A stretch of 64,000 bases of DNA from Thalassobaculum_A sp040219215 (GCF_040219215.1 NZ_JAVJSX010000044.1:186001-250000); one strand, 5' to 3'. Positions 8,068 to 16,991 are shown, numbered from the stretch's first letter. Translations and numbers: made by a program. Notes: generated from the letters alone by a model not told the origin.

Positions 8068-8985
8068 ATGCATTCCACTTCCCACTCCACGATGGCCGGT
8101 GTCTGGCTGCCGCTGGTCACGCCGTTCCGCGACGGCGAACTGGACGTCGCCTCGGTCCGCCGGCTGATCGATCACTACGCCGAACTGCCGGTCGACGGGC
8201 TGATCCTGGCGGCTACGACCGGCGAGGGCCTGACCCTCGACACGGACGAGACCGAGCGCCTGGTGGCGGTCGCCGCCGAGGTTGCACACGGTCGGCTGCC
8301 GATCTGGCTCGGCCTGTCGGGCAGCGACACGCGGCGAATGGCGGATACGGTGTCGCGCACCAGTGCCTGGCCGATCGACGGCTATCTGATCGCCTGCCCT
8401 TACTACTCGCGACCGACCCAGGACGGCATCATCGCTCACTTCACAGCTTTGGCCGGGCGCACTGCCAGGCCGGTCGCCCTGTACAATATCCCGTACCGCA
8501 CCGGGGTGAACATGACCAACGACACCCTGCGGCAGCTGGCAGAGGTCGCGAACATCGTCGGCCTGAAGGATTGCTGTGCCGATGCGGCCCAGTCCTTCGA
8601 TCTGCTGACCCGGCGTCCCGACGGCTTCTCGGTGATGACCGGCGAGGACGCGTTGTTCTACAGCGCGCTGGTGCATGGCGCCGACGGCGGCATCCTGGCC
8701 TCGGCCCATGTCGAGACCGCGGCGTTCGCCGGGATCCGCGCGCTGCTGCGTGACGGCGACCAGGGCGATGCTTTGGCGCGCTGGAGCGACCTGGCCGAGG
8801 TGCCGAAGCTGCTGTTCGCCGAGCCGAGTCCGTCGCCGATCAAGCACTGGCTGTGGCGCGCCGGCCTGATCGCCAGTCCGGAAGTACGGCTGCCGATGAT
8901 GAGCGTCAGTGATGGGTTGGCGAAGCGGATCGACGCCGAGATGCTGCGGCGCGGTGCGCTGGGAGCGGAATCGGCGGTGGCATAG
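8068..8985 (+). CDS. DapA/NAL-family lyase (4-hydroxy-tetrahydrodipicolinate synthase-like), paralogue 1
   Basis: A 305-residue class I aldolase-like TIM barrel. The Schiff-base Lys167 (GLKDCCAD), Tyr139 (YNIP), Arg144 and the Thr50-Thr51 pair (TTGEG) are all present, as is CPYYSRPTQDG. It could therefore condense pyruvate with aspartate semialdehyde. A second, more canonical dapA lies at 24 kb. This copy has the divergent YNIPYRTGVNMT loop, so it may act on another aldehyde or oxo-acid (the family includes N-acetylneuraminate lyase and KDG aldolase-type enzymes). The start is ATG 8068 with AAGGAG upstream. It is not in an operon with other lysine genes. Confidence 0.8.
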   Translation: MHSTSHSTMAGVWLPLVTPFRDGELDVASVRRLIDHYAELPVDGLILAATTGEGLTLDTDETERLVAVAAEVAHGRLPIWLGLSGSDTRRMADTVSRTSAWPIDGYLIACPYYSRPTQDGIIAHFTALAGRTARPVALYNIPYRTGVNMTNDTLRQLAEVANIVGLKDCCADAAQSFDLLTRRPDGFSVMTGEDALFYSALVHGADGGILASAHVETAAFAGIRALLRDGDQGDALARWSDLAEVPKLLFAEPSPSPIKHWLWRAGLIASPEVRLPMMSVSDGLAKRIDAEMLRRGALGAESAVA

Positions 8986-9009
8986 CGCTGCCGTTCGTCG
9001 TCATGGAGG

Positions 9010-9048
9010 TCCCGGATGCGTTCCGCCTGTCGGCGGTCCGCTCCGGGA
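9010..9048. repeat. compound inverted repeat downstream of the first dapA-like gene
   Basis: The outer arms TCCCGGA and TCCGGGA enclose an inner CCGCC-TGTC-GGCGG hairpin. It lies 24 bases after the dapA-like stop and abuts the glutathione S-transferase remnant coming from the other strand. It is a plausible 3' end structure for both converging transcripts, although no U-tract follows. Confidence 0.45.
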
Positions 9049-9051
9049 GGT

Positions 9052-9251
9052 CACCGGTGAGGCATAGAGCGTTCCGGCATCTGAAGTCTTAAGGGCGGGG
9101 ATCTTGCCGAGCGGGTTCAGGGGCCGGAGCGCCGCTTCATCGGCAGGGTTGGTGAAAACCTCTCGAACGTGATCAACGAGCCCGGTTTCGGCCAGGGAGA
9201 TCTCTTGACCTTACGGACGTAGGGCGAGGGGTATGAAGAGTGTCGGCGCAT
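9052..9251 (-). pseudogene. glutathione S-transferase remnant, N-terminal domain, frameshifted and truncated
   Basis: Directly after soxG on the same strand, one frame reads MRRHSSYPSPYVRKVK. The neighbouring frame continues ISLAETGLVDHVREV, then FTNPADEAALRPLNPLGKIPAL, then YASPV. Joined, these give the N-terminal thioredoxin-like half of a GST: the S-PYVRKV start, the NPLGKIPAL cis-proline motif and the YASPV segment before the glutathione-binding Ser/Thr turn. The break is at 9202-9205, where CTCT (AGAG on the coding strand) has one extra AG; removing it restores VKISLAETGL. The C-terminal helical domain is absent. No functional protein is expected. Confidence 0.75.
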
Positions 9252-9261
9252 TGGTCTTGCG

Positions 9262-9873
9262 CTAAACCAGCCGATAGCCGAACTCGGCGGCGGCTTCGCA
9301 CAGGCTTTCATGCAGGCTCTGGGCAAAGCCGCGCATGGCGTGGATGTCGAAGGTGCCGGTGCCGCGGCGCCGGTCGATGGTGACCGACAGGTGGAACAGC
9401 CCGGTCTGGGCGGCCGCGTTCTCGGCAAAGGCGCGCGGGTGCAGGTCGATGCCGGTGCCCTTGGCCAGTGTTTCGCGCACCCGTGGTCCGCTCAGCCGCA
9501 GGATGGCGCGGCCATGACCCTGGTCGACCAGGCTGCCGCCGGCCGGCTCGACCGCCGCACGCAGCCTTGCCTCAAGTTCGGTGCCGTCGCCGCCGAGCAA
9601 CATCCATCGCTCCGGTCCGATCCAGATCGCCCGGAACTCGCCGCCCGAGCTGGCATGCCCGGGATCGGGCAGGGCGATGCCGAGGCTGTCGGACACGGCG
9701 CGGGCGACCGCGGCAGCGGTGTCGCGCCGGGAGTCGAGCTGGATCGCGATCAGGCCCAGGCGGCGGGTGAAGGTGACACCCGGCCCACTCGGTCCGGGGA
9801 TGCCGTAGTCGCCGGGGATCCAAACGGCGTCGAGGGCAGAGCGGCGCGGCGGCAGTGTCGTGATCTCAGCCAT
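9262..9873 (-). CDS. soxG: sarcosine oxidase, gamma subunit
   Basis: A 203-residue gamma subunit of heterotetrameric sarcosine oxidase, which oxidatively demethylates N-methylglycine to glycine and 5,10-methylene-tetrahydrofolate (or formaldehyde). The family fold resembles part of the GcvT/YgfZ fold. Typical stretches are RLGLIAIQLDSRRD, IWIGPERWMLLG and GHGRAILRLSGPRVRETLAKGTGIDLHPRAF. It is the last gene of soxBDAG, overlapping the end of soxA by 8 bases. A frameshifted GST fragment follows 10 bases after its stop. Confidence 0.92.
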   Translation of the reverse strand: MAEITTLPPRRSALDAVWIPGDYGIPGPSGPGVTFTRRLGLIAIQLDSRRDTAAAVARAVSDSLGIALPDPGHASSGGEFRAIWIGPERWMLLGGDGTELEARLRAAVEPAGGSLVDQGHGRAILRLSGPRVRETLAKGTGIDLHPRAFAENAAAQTGLFHLSVTIDRRRGTGTFDIHAMRGFAQSLHESLCEAAAEFGYRLV

Positions 9874-12800
9874 GGAGCTTCTTGCCCTCCGGGTCGACGA
9901 AGCAGGTTTCGGTCACCCGCGCCCGGACACGGATGCCCCGCAGGGGAAACACCGCCCAGATCTCCTGGCCGATGCGCTCTCGCCCCCGGGCGAGCAGGCC
10001 GAGCGAAATCGGATGACCGACCGTCGGCGAGAGATAGGCGCTGGAAGTGACGTGCCCGAGCTTCGGCATCGGGGTGGCTGCGTCCGGATCGTCGACCAGG
10101 ATCGATCCGGCGCGGATCCGCGAGACCCCGTCTACCGGCACCAGCCCGACCAGCTTCGGTCGGTCCGGATCGGTTAAGGCCGGCTTGTCGAGCATGCCGC
10201 GACCGACGAACCACTTCTTGGTGCTGGCCATGCGTCCCAGGCCGAGATCGTCGGGGGTGGTGCGGCCGTCGAGTTCCGGTCCTGCCACATGGCCCTTCTC
10301 GATCCGCATGATCCCCATGGCCTCCAGCCCGTAGGGGCGGATGCCGTACTCGGCCCCGGCGTCCATCAGGGCTTCCCACACCGCGATCCCCCAGTCGGCC
10401 GGTGCGTTGATCTCGTAGCCGAGCTCGCCGGAGAAGCTGATTCGGAAGATCCGCACCGGCACGCCCCGGATGGTCGCGGCGACGGTGACGCCGAGATAGG
10501 GCAGGGCTTCGTTGGAGACATCGGTGCCGGGATCGACGGCGGCAGCCAGCACCTCGCGCGCCTTCGGCCCGGCCAGCGCCATGCCGGCCCACTGCTCGGT
10601 CACCGACGATACCCGGACGTCCAGGTCCGGCCAGACCACCTGGAGATACCACTCCAGGTCGGCCAGCACCTTGGCGGCATGCACCGTGGTGGTGGTCGTC
10701 AGGAAGTGGGTGTCGGACAGACGCGAGGTGGTGCCGTCGTCGTCGACCAGCCCGTCTTCGCGCAGCATCAGACCGTAGCGTGCCTTGCCGACAGGCAGCG
10801 CGGCGAAGCCGTTGCTGTACACCCGGTTCAGGAACTCCGCCGCGTCCGGTCCCTGGACGTCGATCTTGCCGAGGCTGGAGACGTCGGAGATCCCGACCTT
10901 GGTTCGGGTGGTCACCACCTCGTCGGTGATCGCCCGGTCCATCGTCTCCTTCGACGCTGTCTCGCCCGGCTGCAGATAGTATTGCGGACGCAGCCACGGC
11001 CCGGCTTCGACGAACACCACGCCATTGGCGGCGTGCCAGTCGTGCAGGGCGGTACGGCGGATCGGTGCCAGGTGGCGGCCGGTCGTGCGGCCGGCAAACG
11101 CGCCCATCGCGACCGGGGTGTAGGGCGGACGGAAGGTGGTGGTGCCGACCGTCGGGATCGACTGCCCGCGCGCCGCCGCCATCAGGGCATGGCCGTTGAT
11201 GTTGGAAGTCTTGCCCTGGTCGGTGCCCATGCCCAGCGTGGTGTAGCGCTTCAGGTGCTCGACCGACACGAAGCCCTCCCGGTGGGCCAGTTCGATATCC
11301 TCCACCGTGACGTCGTCCTGGTGATCGACGAAGCGCTTCACCTTCTTGCCGGGGCTGCCCGGAACCGACCAGATTGCCTGCAACGGGGCGGTCGGCGCTT
11401 CGTCGGTCATGGGCACATCCGGTGCGGTGCCCGTGCCAAATCCGCACGCCGCCGCCGCCTCGGCGCCGGCCGTAAAGCCGTCGGACAGGCAGTCGGACAG
11501 CGCGAACCGGCCGCGCGCGGCACCGATCGTTACGATCCCGCCACGCACCGCTCCCGGCAGGAACGCTGCGATCTGGTCGTTCCATTCGGCCTTGCCACCG
11601 GCGTGGCTGTGCAGGTGGATCGACGGTGTCCAGCCGCCGGAATGGGCGATCAGGTCGCACGGCACGAACCGGCTGTTGCCGACCGTCCCGCCCTGGCCGT
11701 CCAGCCGGGCGACGTCGCAGCCGACCAATCCCATGCGGCCATACGCATTGGTAACGGCGCTGCCTTCTGCGACGTCGAATCCGGTGGAGAGCGCCCGCTC
11801 TCGCCAGGTGCCGTGACCGCCGCTTCGGGTATCGAGGATCTGCGTCACGTCGATGCCGGCCGCAGCCAGATCGAACGCTGTGCGGTAGCCGTCGTCGTTG
11901 TTGGCGACCACAACGGCGCGACGGCCCGGGGTCACGGCGAAACGGTTGAGGTACGTGCGCACGGCACCGGCCAGCATGACGCCGGGCCGATCATTGCCGC
12001 CGAACACCAGCGGCCGCTCGATCGCCCCTGCCGCGACGATTACCCGCTGCGGGCGGATGTGCCACAATCGCTGCCGCGCCACATGGGCCGGCGGAACCGG
12101 CATGTGGTCGGCCAGCCGCTCGACCGCGCCCACCAGATTGTTGTCATAGACGCCGAAGGCCGTGGTGCGGGTCAGAACCCGGACCTCGGGCAAGTCGGCC
12201 AACTCGGCCGCCACCGACGCCGCCCAGGTCATCGCCGGCTTGCCGTCCAGGGTGTCCCGCTCGCCGCGCAGCCGGCCGCCCAGTCCGTCGGTCTCGTCCA
12301 CCAGGATTACCCGCGCACCGGTACGTCCGGCGGCCAGGGCAGCGGCCAGTCCGGCCGGCCCTGCGCCGACCACCAGCACGTCGCAATGGGCGTTCATGGT
12401 CTCGTAACCGTCAGGATCGTGCTCAATCGTGCCGGCCCCCATGCCGGCGGCGGCCCGGATGCGCTTCTCCCAGAAATGCCAGCCGGGGAAGCCCATGAAG
12501 GTCTTGTAGTAGAAGCCGGCGACCAGGAATCGCGACAGCAGGTCGTTCACTTCCATGGCGTCGAAGTGCAGGCACGGCCAGCGGTTCTGGCTGGTCGCGG
12601 TCAACCCGTGGAACAGCTCGACCATGGTGGCGCGGGTGTTCGGTTCGCGCCGCGCGCAGGTGCGCAGCTCGACCAGCGCGTTCGGCTCCTCCGGTCCGGC
12701 CGACATGACGCCGCGCGGGCGGTGATACTTGAAGCTGCGGCCCACCACCGTCACGCCGTTGGCCAGCAGGGCCGAGGCCAGGGTGTCGCCCGCGTAGCCG

Positions 12801-12907
12801 CGATAGCTGCGCCCGTCGAAGGTGAAGGACAGCGGCTTCAAACGGTCGATCGCGCCTCCGGTCGGCAGGCGATGGCTCTGCTCTGTGGCCAGGCGTCCGA
12901 AGATCAT
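9866..12907 (-). CDS. soxA: sarcosine oxidase, alpha subunit
   Basis: The 1013-residue large subunit. The N-terminal part (residues 30-70, GYAGDTLASALLANGV and FKYHRPRG) is the ferredoxin-like segment seen in SoxA. The dinucleotide-binding fold begins at DVLVVGAGPAGLAAA (about 176-190) and holds NAD. The C-terminal third (from about residue 620) is a GcvT-like aminomethyltransferase domain that binds tetrahydrofolate and accepts the one-carbon unit. Its length is close to characterised alpha subunits (about 965-1005). The ATG overlaps the soxD stop as ATGA, and its own end overlaps soxG. Confidence 0.95.
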   Translation of the reverse strand: MIFGRLATEQSHRLPTGGAIDRLKPLSFTFDGRSYRGYAGDTLASALLANGVTVVGRSFKYHRPRGVMSAGPEEPNALVELRTCARREPNTRATMVELFHGLTATSQNRWPCLHFDAMEVNDLLSRFLVAGFYYKTFMGFPGWHFWEKRIRAAAGMGAGTIEHDPDGYETMNAHCDVLVVGAGPAGLAAALAAGRTGARVILVDETDGLGGRLRGERDTLDGKPAMTWAASVAAELADLPEVRVLTRTTAFGVYDNNLVGAVERLADHMPVPPAHVARQRLWHIRPQRVIVAAGAIERPLVFGGNDRPGVMLAGAVRTYLNRFAVTPGRRAVVVANNDDGYRTAFDLAAAGIDVTQILDTRSGGHGTWRERALSTGFDVAEGSAVTNAYGRMGLVGCDVARLDGQGGTVGNSRFVPCDLIAHSGGWTPSIHLHSHAGGKAEWNDQIAAFLPGAVRGGIVTIGAARGRFALSDCLSDGFTAGAEAAAACGFGTGTAPDVPMTDEAPTAPLQAIWSVPGSPGKKVKRFVDHQDDVTVEDIELAHREGFVSVEHLKRYTTLGMGTDQGKTSNINGHALMAAARGQSIPTVGTTTFRPPYTPVAMGAFAGRTTGRHLAPIRRTALHDWHAANGVVFVEAGPWLRPQYYLQPGETASKETMDRAITDEVVTTRTKVGISDVSSLGKIDVQGPDAAEFLNRVYSNGFAALPVGKARYGLMLREDGLVDDDGTTSRLSDTHFLTTTTTVHAAKVLADLEWYLQVVWPDLDVRVSSVTEQWAGMALAGPKAREVLAAAVDPGTDVSNEALPYLGVTVAATIRGVPVRIFRISFSGELGYEINAPADWGIAVWEALMDAGAEYGIRPYGLEAMGIMRIEKGHVAGPELDGRTTPDDLGLGRMASTKKWFVGRGMLDKPALTDPDRPKLVGLVPVDGVSRIRAGSILVDDPDAATPMPKLGHVTSSAYLSPTVGHPISLGLLARGRERIGQEIWAVFPLRGIRVRARVTETCFVDPEGKKLHG

Positions 12908-13182
12908 CGCGCGGCCTCCAACGTGTCGTCCGGCCGGCCGGCAGCCAGGACCTCATGGGTGGCGGTGTCACGCAGAACCTTCAGGTAGGAGCGGCAACCC
13001 TGGACATGGTGCCAGTATTCAAGATGGGCGCCACGTGGGTTGTCACGCAGGTAGACGTAGCGATGCCAGTCCTCGGGGCTGGCCGCGGACGGGTCGGCCG
13101 GCCGGACCTTGGTGGCGTCGCCGACATAGCTGAACTCGTCGTGGTCGCGCGGGCCGCAGTGCGGGCAGGGGATGCGGATCAT
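12904..13182 (-). CDS. soxD: sarcosine oxidase, delta subunit
   Basis: A 92-residue zinc-binding delta subunit. The N-terminal MIRIPCPHCGPRDHDEF provides Cys6, Cys9 and His14, and a later cysteine (VQGCRSYL) completes the site known from family structures. The YLRDNPRGAHLEYWHHVQGC segment is highly typical of SoxD. It lies between soxB (36-base gap) and soxA (ATGA overlap), so the four subunits are made from one transcript in the order B-D-A-G. Confidence 0.93.
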   Translation of the reverse strand: MIRIPCPHCGPRDHDEFSYVGDATKVRPADPSAASPEDWHRYVYLRDNPRGAHLEYWHHVQGCRSYLKVLRDTATHEVLAAGRPDDTLEAAR

Positions 13183-13218
13183 CGTGGGTCCTCGGCGTGG
13201 GCGTCGTCGGGCGGGAGG

Positions 13219-14475
13219 TCAGTGCAGCTTCGGGGTCGGCCCCTTGCCGCCCTCGTCCAGCAGATGACCGGTGGCGAAACGCTCCAGCGACAGCGCCTCG
13301 TTGAACCGGTGCGGCTTGTCCTCGGCGATTGTGTGGGCGAACACCCAGCCGGAGCCCGGTGTCGCCTTGAAACCGCCGTAGCACCAGCCGGCGTTCAGGT
13401 AGAGGTTGTCGATCGGCGTCTTGGAGATGATCGGGCTGCCGTCCATCGACATGTCCATCACCCCGCCCCAACTGCGCAGAATCCGCACCCGGCGGATGTT
13501 CGGCATCATCGCGCAACCGAGCGCCATGACGTTCTCGACGGTCGGCAGATTCCCGCGCTGGGCGTAGGAATTGTAGAAGTCCAGGTCGCCGCCAAGGACC
13601 AGCCCGCCCTTGTCGGACTGGCTGATGTAGAAGTGCCCGGCGCCGAAGGTCACCACGCCGTCGATGAGTTTCTTCAGCGGCTCCGACACGAACGCCTGCA
13701 GAACGTGACTTTCGATTGGCAGTTCCAGGCCGACCATCTGGGCCACCCGCGAGGTGTTGCCGGCGACGGCCATGCCGACCCGGCCGCACCCGATGGTGCC
13801 ACGGCTGGTCTTGACTGCGGTGACCCGGTCGCCGTCGCGCTCGAACCCGATGACCTCGCAATTCTGAATGATGTCGACGCCGAGCCGGTCGGCGCCGCGG
13901 GCGAACCCCCAGGCCACCGCGTCGTGGCGGGCAGTACCGCCGCGCGGTTGCAAAAGGCCGCCATAGATCGGGAATCGGGCGTTGTCCGAGAAGTCGAGAT
14001 ACGGGTACAGCTTCTGGACATCGCGGCGATCGAGCAGTTCGGAATCGACCCCGTTCAGGCGCATGGCGTTGCCACGCCGGGCGTGAGCATCCATCTGTCC
14101 GTCGGAATGCGCGAGGTTCAGGACCCCTCGCTGGCTGAACATGACGTTGTAGTTGAGGTCGGCGCTCAGCCCTTCCCAGAGCTTCAGGGAGTGTTCGTAG
14201 AAATGATTGTTGCCGTCGAGCAGGTAGTTGGAGCGCACGATGGTGGTGTTGCGACCGACGTTGCCGCCGCCGATATAGCCCTTCTCGAGAATCGCGACGT
14301 TGGTGATGCCGTGGTTTCGGGCCAGGTAGTAGGCGGTCGCCAGCCCGTGGCCGCCACCGCCAATGATGATCACGTCGTAGGTTTTCTTGGGCTCCGGGTC
14401 GCGCCAGGCGCGTATCCAACCTTTGTGGCCACCGAGCGCTTGGCGCACCAGACTGAAGACGGAATATTCGGCCAT
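13219..14475 (-). CDS. soxB: sarcosine oxidase, beta subunit
   Basis: A 418-residue flavoprotein of the D-amino-acid-oxidase/MSOX fold. The FAD-binding YDVIIIGGGGHGLATAYYLA motif lies at residues 33-52. The His184 region GGTARHDAVAWG matches the site where characterised beta subunits carry covalently bound FMN. The sarcosine oxidation site is in this subunit. The start is set at ATG 14475, which has AGGGAGG upstream, rather than the longer frame; MAEYSVFSLVRQALGGHKGW is the family's usual N-terminus. It is the first gene of soxBDAG and is divergent from ggt. Confidence 0.94.
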   Translation of the reverse strand: MAEYSVFSLVRQALGGHKGWIRAWRDPEPKKTYDVIIIGGGGHGLATAYYLARNHGITNVAILEKGYIGGGNVGRNTTIVRSNYLLDGNNHFYEHSLKLWEGLSADLNYNVMFSQRGVLNLAHSDGQMDAHARRGNAMRLNGVDSELLDRRDVQKLYPYLDFSDNARFPIYGGLLQPRGGTARHDAVAWGFARGADRLGVDIIQNCEVIGFERDGDRVTAVKTSRGTIGCGRVGMAVAGNTSRVAQMVGLELPIESHVLQAFVSEPLKKLIDGVVTFGAGHFYISQSDKGGLVLGGDLDFYNSYAQRGNLPTVENVMALGCAMMPNIRRVRILRSWGGVMDMSMDGSPIISKTPIDNLYLNAGWCYGGFKATPGSGWVFAHTIAEDKPHRFNEALSLERFATGHLLDEGGKGPTPKLH

Positions 14476-14576
14476 CGGACCCTCCCTGCGGTGCCACTCT
14501 GCCGCAAGCCGGCGCGGGTGGCGAGAGTCGCGTCGGACGCTTATTGTCCAAAAGACGACCGACGGAGGATCAACAC

Positions 14577-16352
14577 TTGAACCAGCGGCAGCGTCTTCCG
14601 ACAGGGCTCGGAGCACGGCCCGATCGACGGGCGTTTCTGGCCGGTGCCAGCGGTTTGGTATTGCTCGGCTCCACGTCTCCGGCCTGGGCCACACTGGGGG
14701 CACCGGCGCTCGACGGCTCCGACCGGATCATCCCTTCCGAAGCCCGCTACGGAATGGTGGCCAGCCGGGAGGCGATCGCGGCGCGGGTCGGCGTGGACGT
14801 ATTGTCTGCAGGAGGCAACGCGGTCGATGCTGCGGTGGCCACGGCGTTCGCCCTGGCAGTGACCTTGCCGCAAGCCGGCAACCTCGGCGGCGGCGGCTTC
14901 ATGCTGGTCCGGCCCGCCGGTGGAATGCCGCCGGTGGCATTGGACTTCCGGGAGACCGCACCTGGCAAGGCCACGCGGGAACTGTTCCTGGGAGCGAACG
15001 GCGAGGTCGACAACCAGCTGGCGCGGTACTCCCACCGGTCCGTCGGCGTGCCGGGTTCCGTCGCGGGCTACGCCGATGCGTTGGCGCGATGGGGGACATG
15101 GCCACTGGACCGTGCGATCGAGCCGGCGATCCGGCTGGCACGAGACGGATTCCCGATGACCCGATCGCTGTCGCGCGATATCGCCCGGTCGTTCGATCGA
15201 CTGTATCGCTGGCCACAGTCTCGGGGGATCGTGGCCAAGGAGGACGGCAGTCCGTACGAGCCAGGTGAGATCTTTCGGCAGCCGGATCTGGCGAACACCC
15301 TGTCGCTGATCGCGCGTGACGGGCCCGACGGGTTCTATCGGGGGCCGATCGCGGTGGCGATTGCCGATGAGATGCGGCGCAATAACGGCCTGATCAGCGA
15401 GGCCGACCTGGACGGTTACCGGACGGTTGTTCGGGAGCCGGTGCGCGGCACCTATCGGGGGGTGGAGATCGTGTCGATGCCGCCGCCCAGCTCGGGCGGC
15501 GCGTTGCTGATCCAGATGCTGAACGTCTTGGAGGGATGGCCGATCGGCGACCTCGGATTCGGGTCGGCCGAAACTATCCACCGGATGACCGAGGTGATGC
15601 GGCGCGCCTACGCCGATCGCTTCAAGCACTTCGCCGACCCGGCGTTTCATCAGGTACCGCTGACCGGGCTGATCTCCAAGGATTACGCAGAGGCGCGGCG
15701 GGTCAGCATCGACCTCGCGAATGCCACCGCGTCCGCGACGCTCGGACCCGGACAGCCGAACGTGTACGAGAGCAACAACACCACGCACCTGTCGGTGATG
15801 GACCGCGAGGGCTGTGCCGTAGCCCTCACGACCACCCTGAATTTTGCGTTCGGTACCGGGATCGTAGCCGAGGGCACCGGGATCTTTCTGAACAACGAGA
15901 TGGACGATTTCACGGCGCTGCCCGGCGCCTCCAACGGCTTCGGGCTGGTCCAGGGCGAGGAGAACGCGATCGAACCCAACAAGCGGCCGCTGTCCTCGAT
16001 GTCGCCGACCCTGGTGCTGGACGGTCCCAACACGGCGATCGCCACCGGTGGCCAGGGCGGCAGTCGGATCATCACTGCGGTCCTGCAGACCCTGATGAAC
16101 ACGCTGGACCATGGGATGAACCTCGCCGAGGCGACGCTGGCACCGCGGATCCATCATCAATGGCTGCCCGACGAGTTGGCGGTCGAAGAGGGGTTCTCGC
16201 CGGATACCCTGGCCCTTCTTGGGCGAATGGGGCATCGGGTCGTGGTGAAACGGCCACTGTCGACCGTCCAGAGCGTGCGCCGGGTCATCGAGGGGTACCG
16301 GGGAATGTCGGATCCACGCCGGCCGGAGGGACTGGCTGCCGGACCGGACTGA
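14577..16352 (+). CDS. ggt: gamma-glutamyltransferase (glutathione hydrolase), Tat-exported
   Basis: A 591-residue precursor of an N-terminal-nucleophile hydrolase that cleaves gamma-glutamyl bonds of glutathione and similar compounds in the periplasm. A twin-arginine signal (RPDRRAFLAG, then a hydrophobic run to SPAWA) is at residues 15-38. Autocleavage is expected before Thr402 in ESNNTTHLSV, giving a small subunit of 190 residues. PLSSMSP and GGQGGSRI, which contribute the oxyanion and donor sites in the family, are intact. I choose TTG 14577 because ACGGAGGA lies just upstream. An earlier TTG at 14544 would only add residues before the signal. Divergent from soxB. Confidence 0.92.
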   Translation: MNQRQRLPTGLGARPDRRAFLAGASGLVLLGSTSPAWATLGAPALDGSDRIIPSEARYGMVASREAIAARVGVDVLSAGGNAVDAAVATAFALAVTLPQAGNLGGGGFMLVRPAGGMPPVALDFRETAPGKATRELFLGANGEVDNQLARYSHRSVGVPGSVAGYADALARWGTWPLDRAIEPAIRLARDGFPMTRSLSRDIARSFDRLYRWPQSRGIVAKEDGSPYEPGEIFRQPDLANTLSLIARDGPDGFYRGPIAVAIADEMRRNNGLISEADLDGYRTVVREPVRGTYRGVEIVSMPPPSSGGALLIQMLNVLEGWPIGDLGFGSAETIHRMTEVMRRAYADRFKHFADPAFHQVPLTGLISKDYAEARRVSIDLANATASATLGPGQPNVYESNNTTHLSVMDREGCAVALTTTLNFAFGTGIVAEGTGIFLNNEMDDFTALPGASNGFGLVQGEENAIEPNKRPLSSMSPTLVLDGPNTAIATGGQGGSRIITAVLQTLMNTLDHGMNLAEATLAPRIHHQWLPDELAVEEGFSPDTLALLGRMGHRVVVKRPLSTVQSVRRVIEGYRGMSDPRRPEGLAAGPD

Positions 16353-16358
16353 CCGGGG

Positions 16359-16991
16359 TCAGCCACGCCGCGCGCGCTCGTCCAGGCGAAGGGTGATCGA
16401 TGCCGCGATCGATGCGGCTTCGGCCGCCATTGCGTCGACCAGGGTTCGGGACAAATACCCGCCCAGGTAGCCCCGAAGCCGCTCTTCGATCGTCCGGCCC
16501 GGTGAACTGTCGGACGCGGAAGCCCGGTCTACAAGTTCGACAAGCCGTCGCTCGACCAACTGCAGGCGTAGCGGATTCGCCGCGAGCCAACGCGGTGCGT
16601 GCCGGCGTACCGACTCGATCGAAGGGTCCTCGGCGACGAATCGGCGCGTCATGGAGCCGTCGCGATCCGGTCCGAGGCGGGCGATCAGTTCCACGGACAC
16701 CCACGCGAACCACCAGCGCCACGGGTCGGCGCGAAGGGTGCCGTCATCGTAAACGTCCTGCATGTAGTGCAGCGTCACCATGGGGGCATCGGACTTCAGG
16801 CGAACGATCTGCGGTGGCAGCGCCGTCACCGTAAGAACCCGCAGATGCTTGTCGATCGGCGCTTTGGCGCCCGGCGTGGGCAGGATTCCGACCGAGCGTT
16901 GCAAGGCTTCCAGGTCTCGGATGTCGAACCAATGGCGCACCGCCATTGCCACGCCACGGATCTGGTCATTCAGGTCCAGATCGTCCGCCAA
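16359..16991 (-). CDS. hypothetical protein, unrecognised family
   Basis: A mostly helical, charged protein of about 210 residues with no signal peptide or membrane segment. It has a Trp-rich middle (DPWRWWFAWVSVELIARLGPD) and a C-terminal stretch of amphipathic helices. I do not recognise the family. The frame stays open to 17483, antisense to the M23 gene, but no plausible start with a ribosome site is found there. TTG 16991 has TTGGAG six bases upstream; ATG 16946 is an alternative. It is convergent with ggt and divergent from the M23/bactofilin pair, with which it may share a control region. Confidence 0.55.
   Translation of the reverse strand: MADDLDLNDQIRGVAMAVRHWFDIRDLEALQRSVGILPTPGAKAPIDKHLRVLTVTALPPQIVRLKSDAPMVTLHYMQDVYDDGTLRADPWRWWFAWVSVELIARLGPDRDGSMTRRFVAEDPSIESVRRHAPRWLAANPLRLQLVERRLVELVDRASASDSSPGRTIEERLRGYLGGYLSRTLVDAMAAEAASIAASITLRLDERARRG

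Noticed and set aside
9004..9093. A 29-codon plus-strand frame after the first dapA-like gene
   Set aside because: It overlaps the compound hairpin and the GST remnant on the other strand and has no ribosome site.
10289..12988. An 899-codon open frame on the plus strand opposite soxA
   Set aside because: It lies entirely antisense to a clearly recognisable SoxA, is rich in Arg, Gly, His and Gln without domain features, and is a typical high-GC antisense frame.
14541..16235. A 564-codon open frame on the minus strand opposite ggt
   Set aside because: It overlaps the whole ggt gene, whose signal peptide and catalytic Thr motif are intact; the antisense product looks random.
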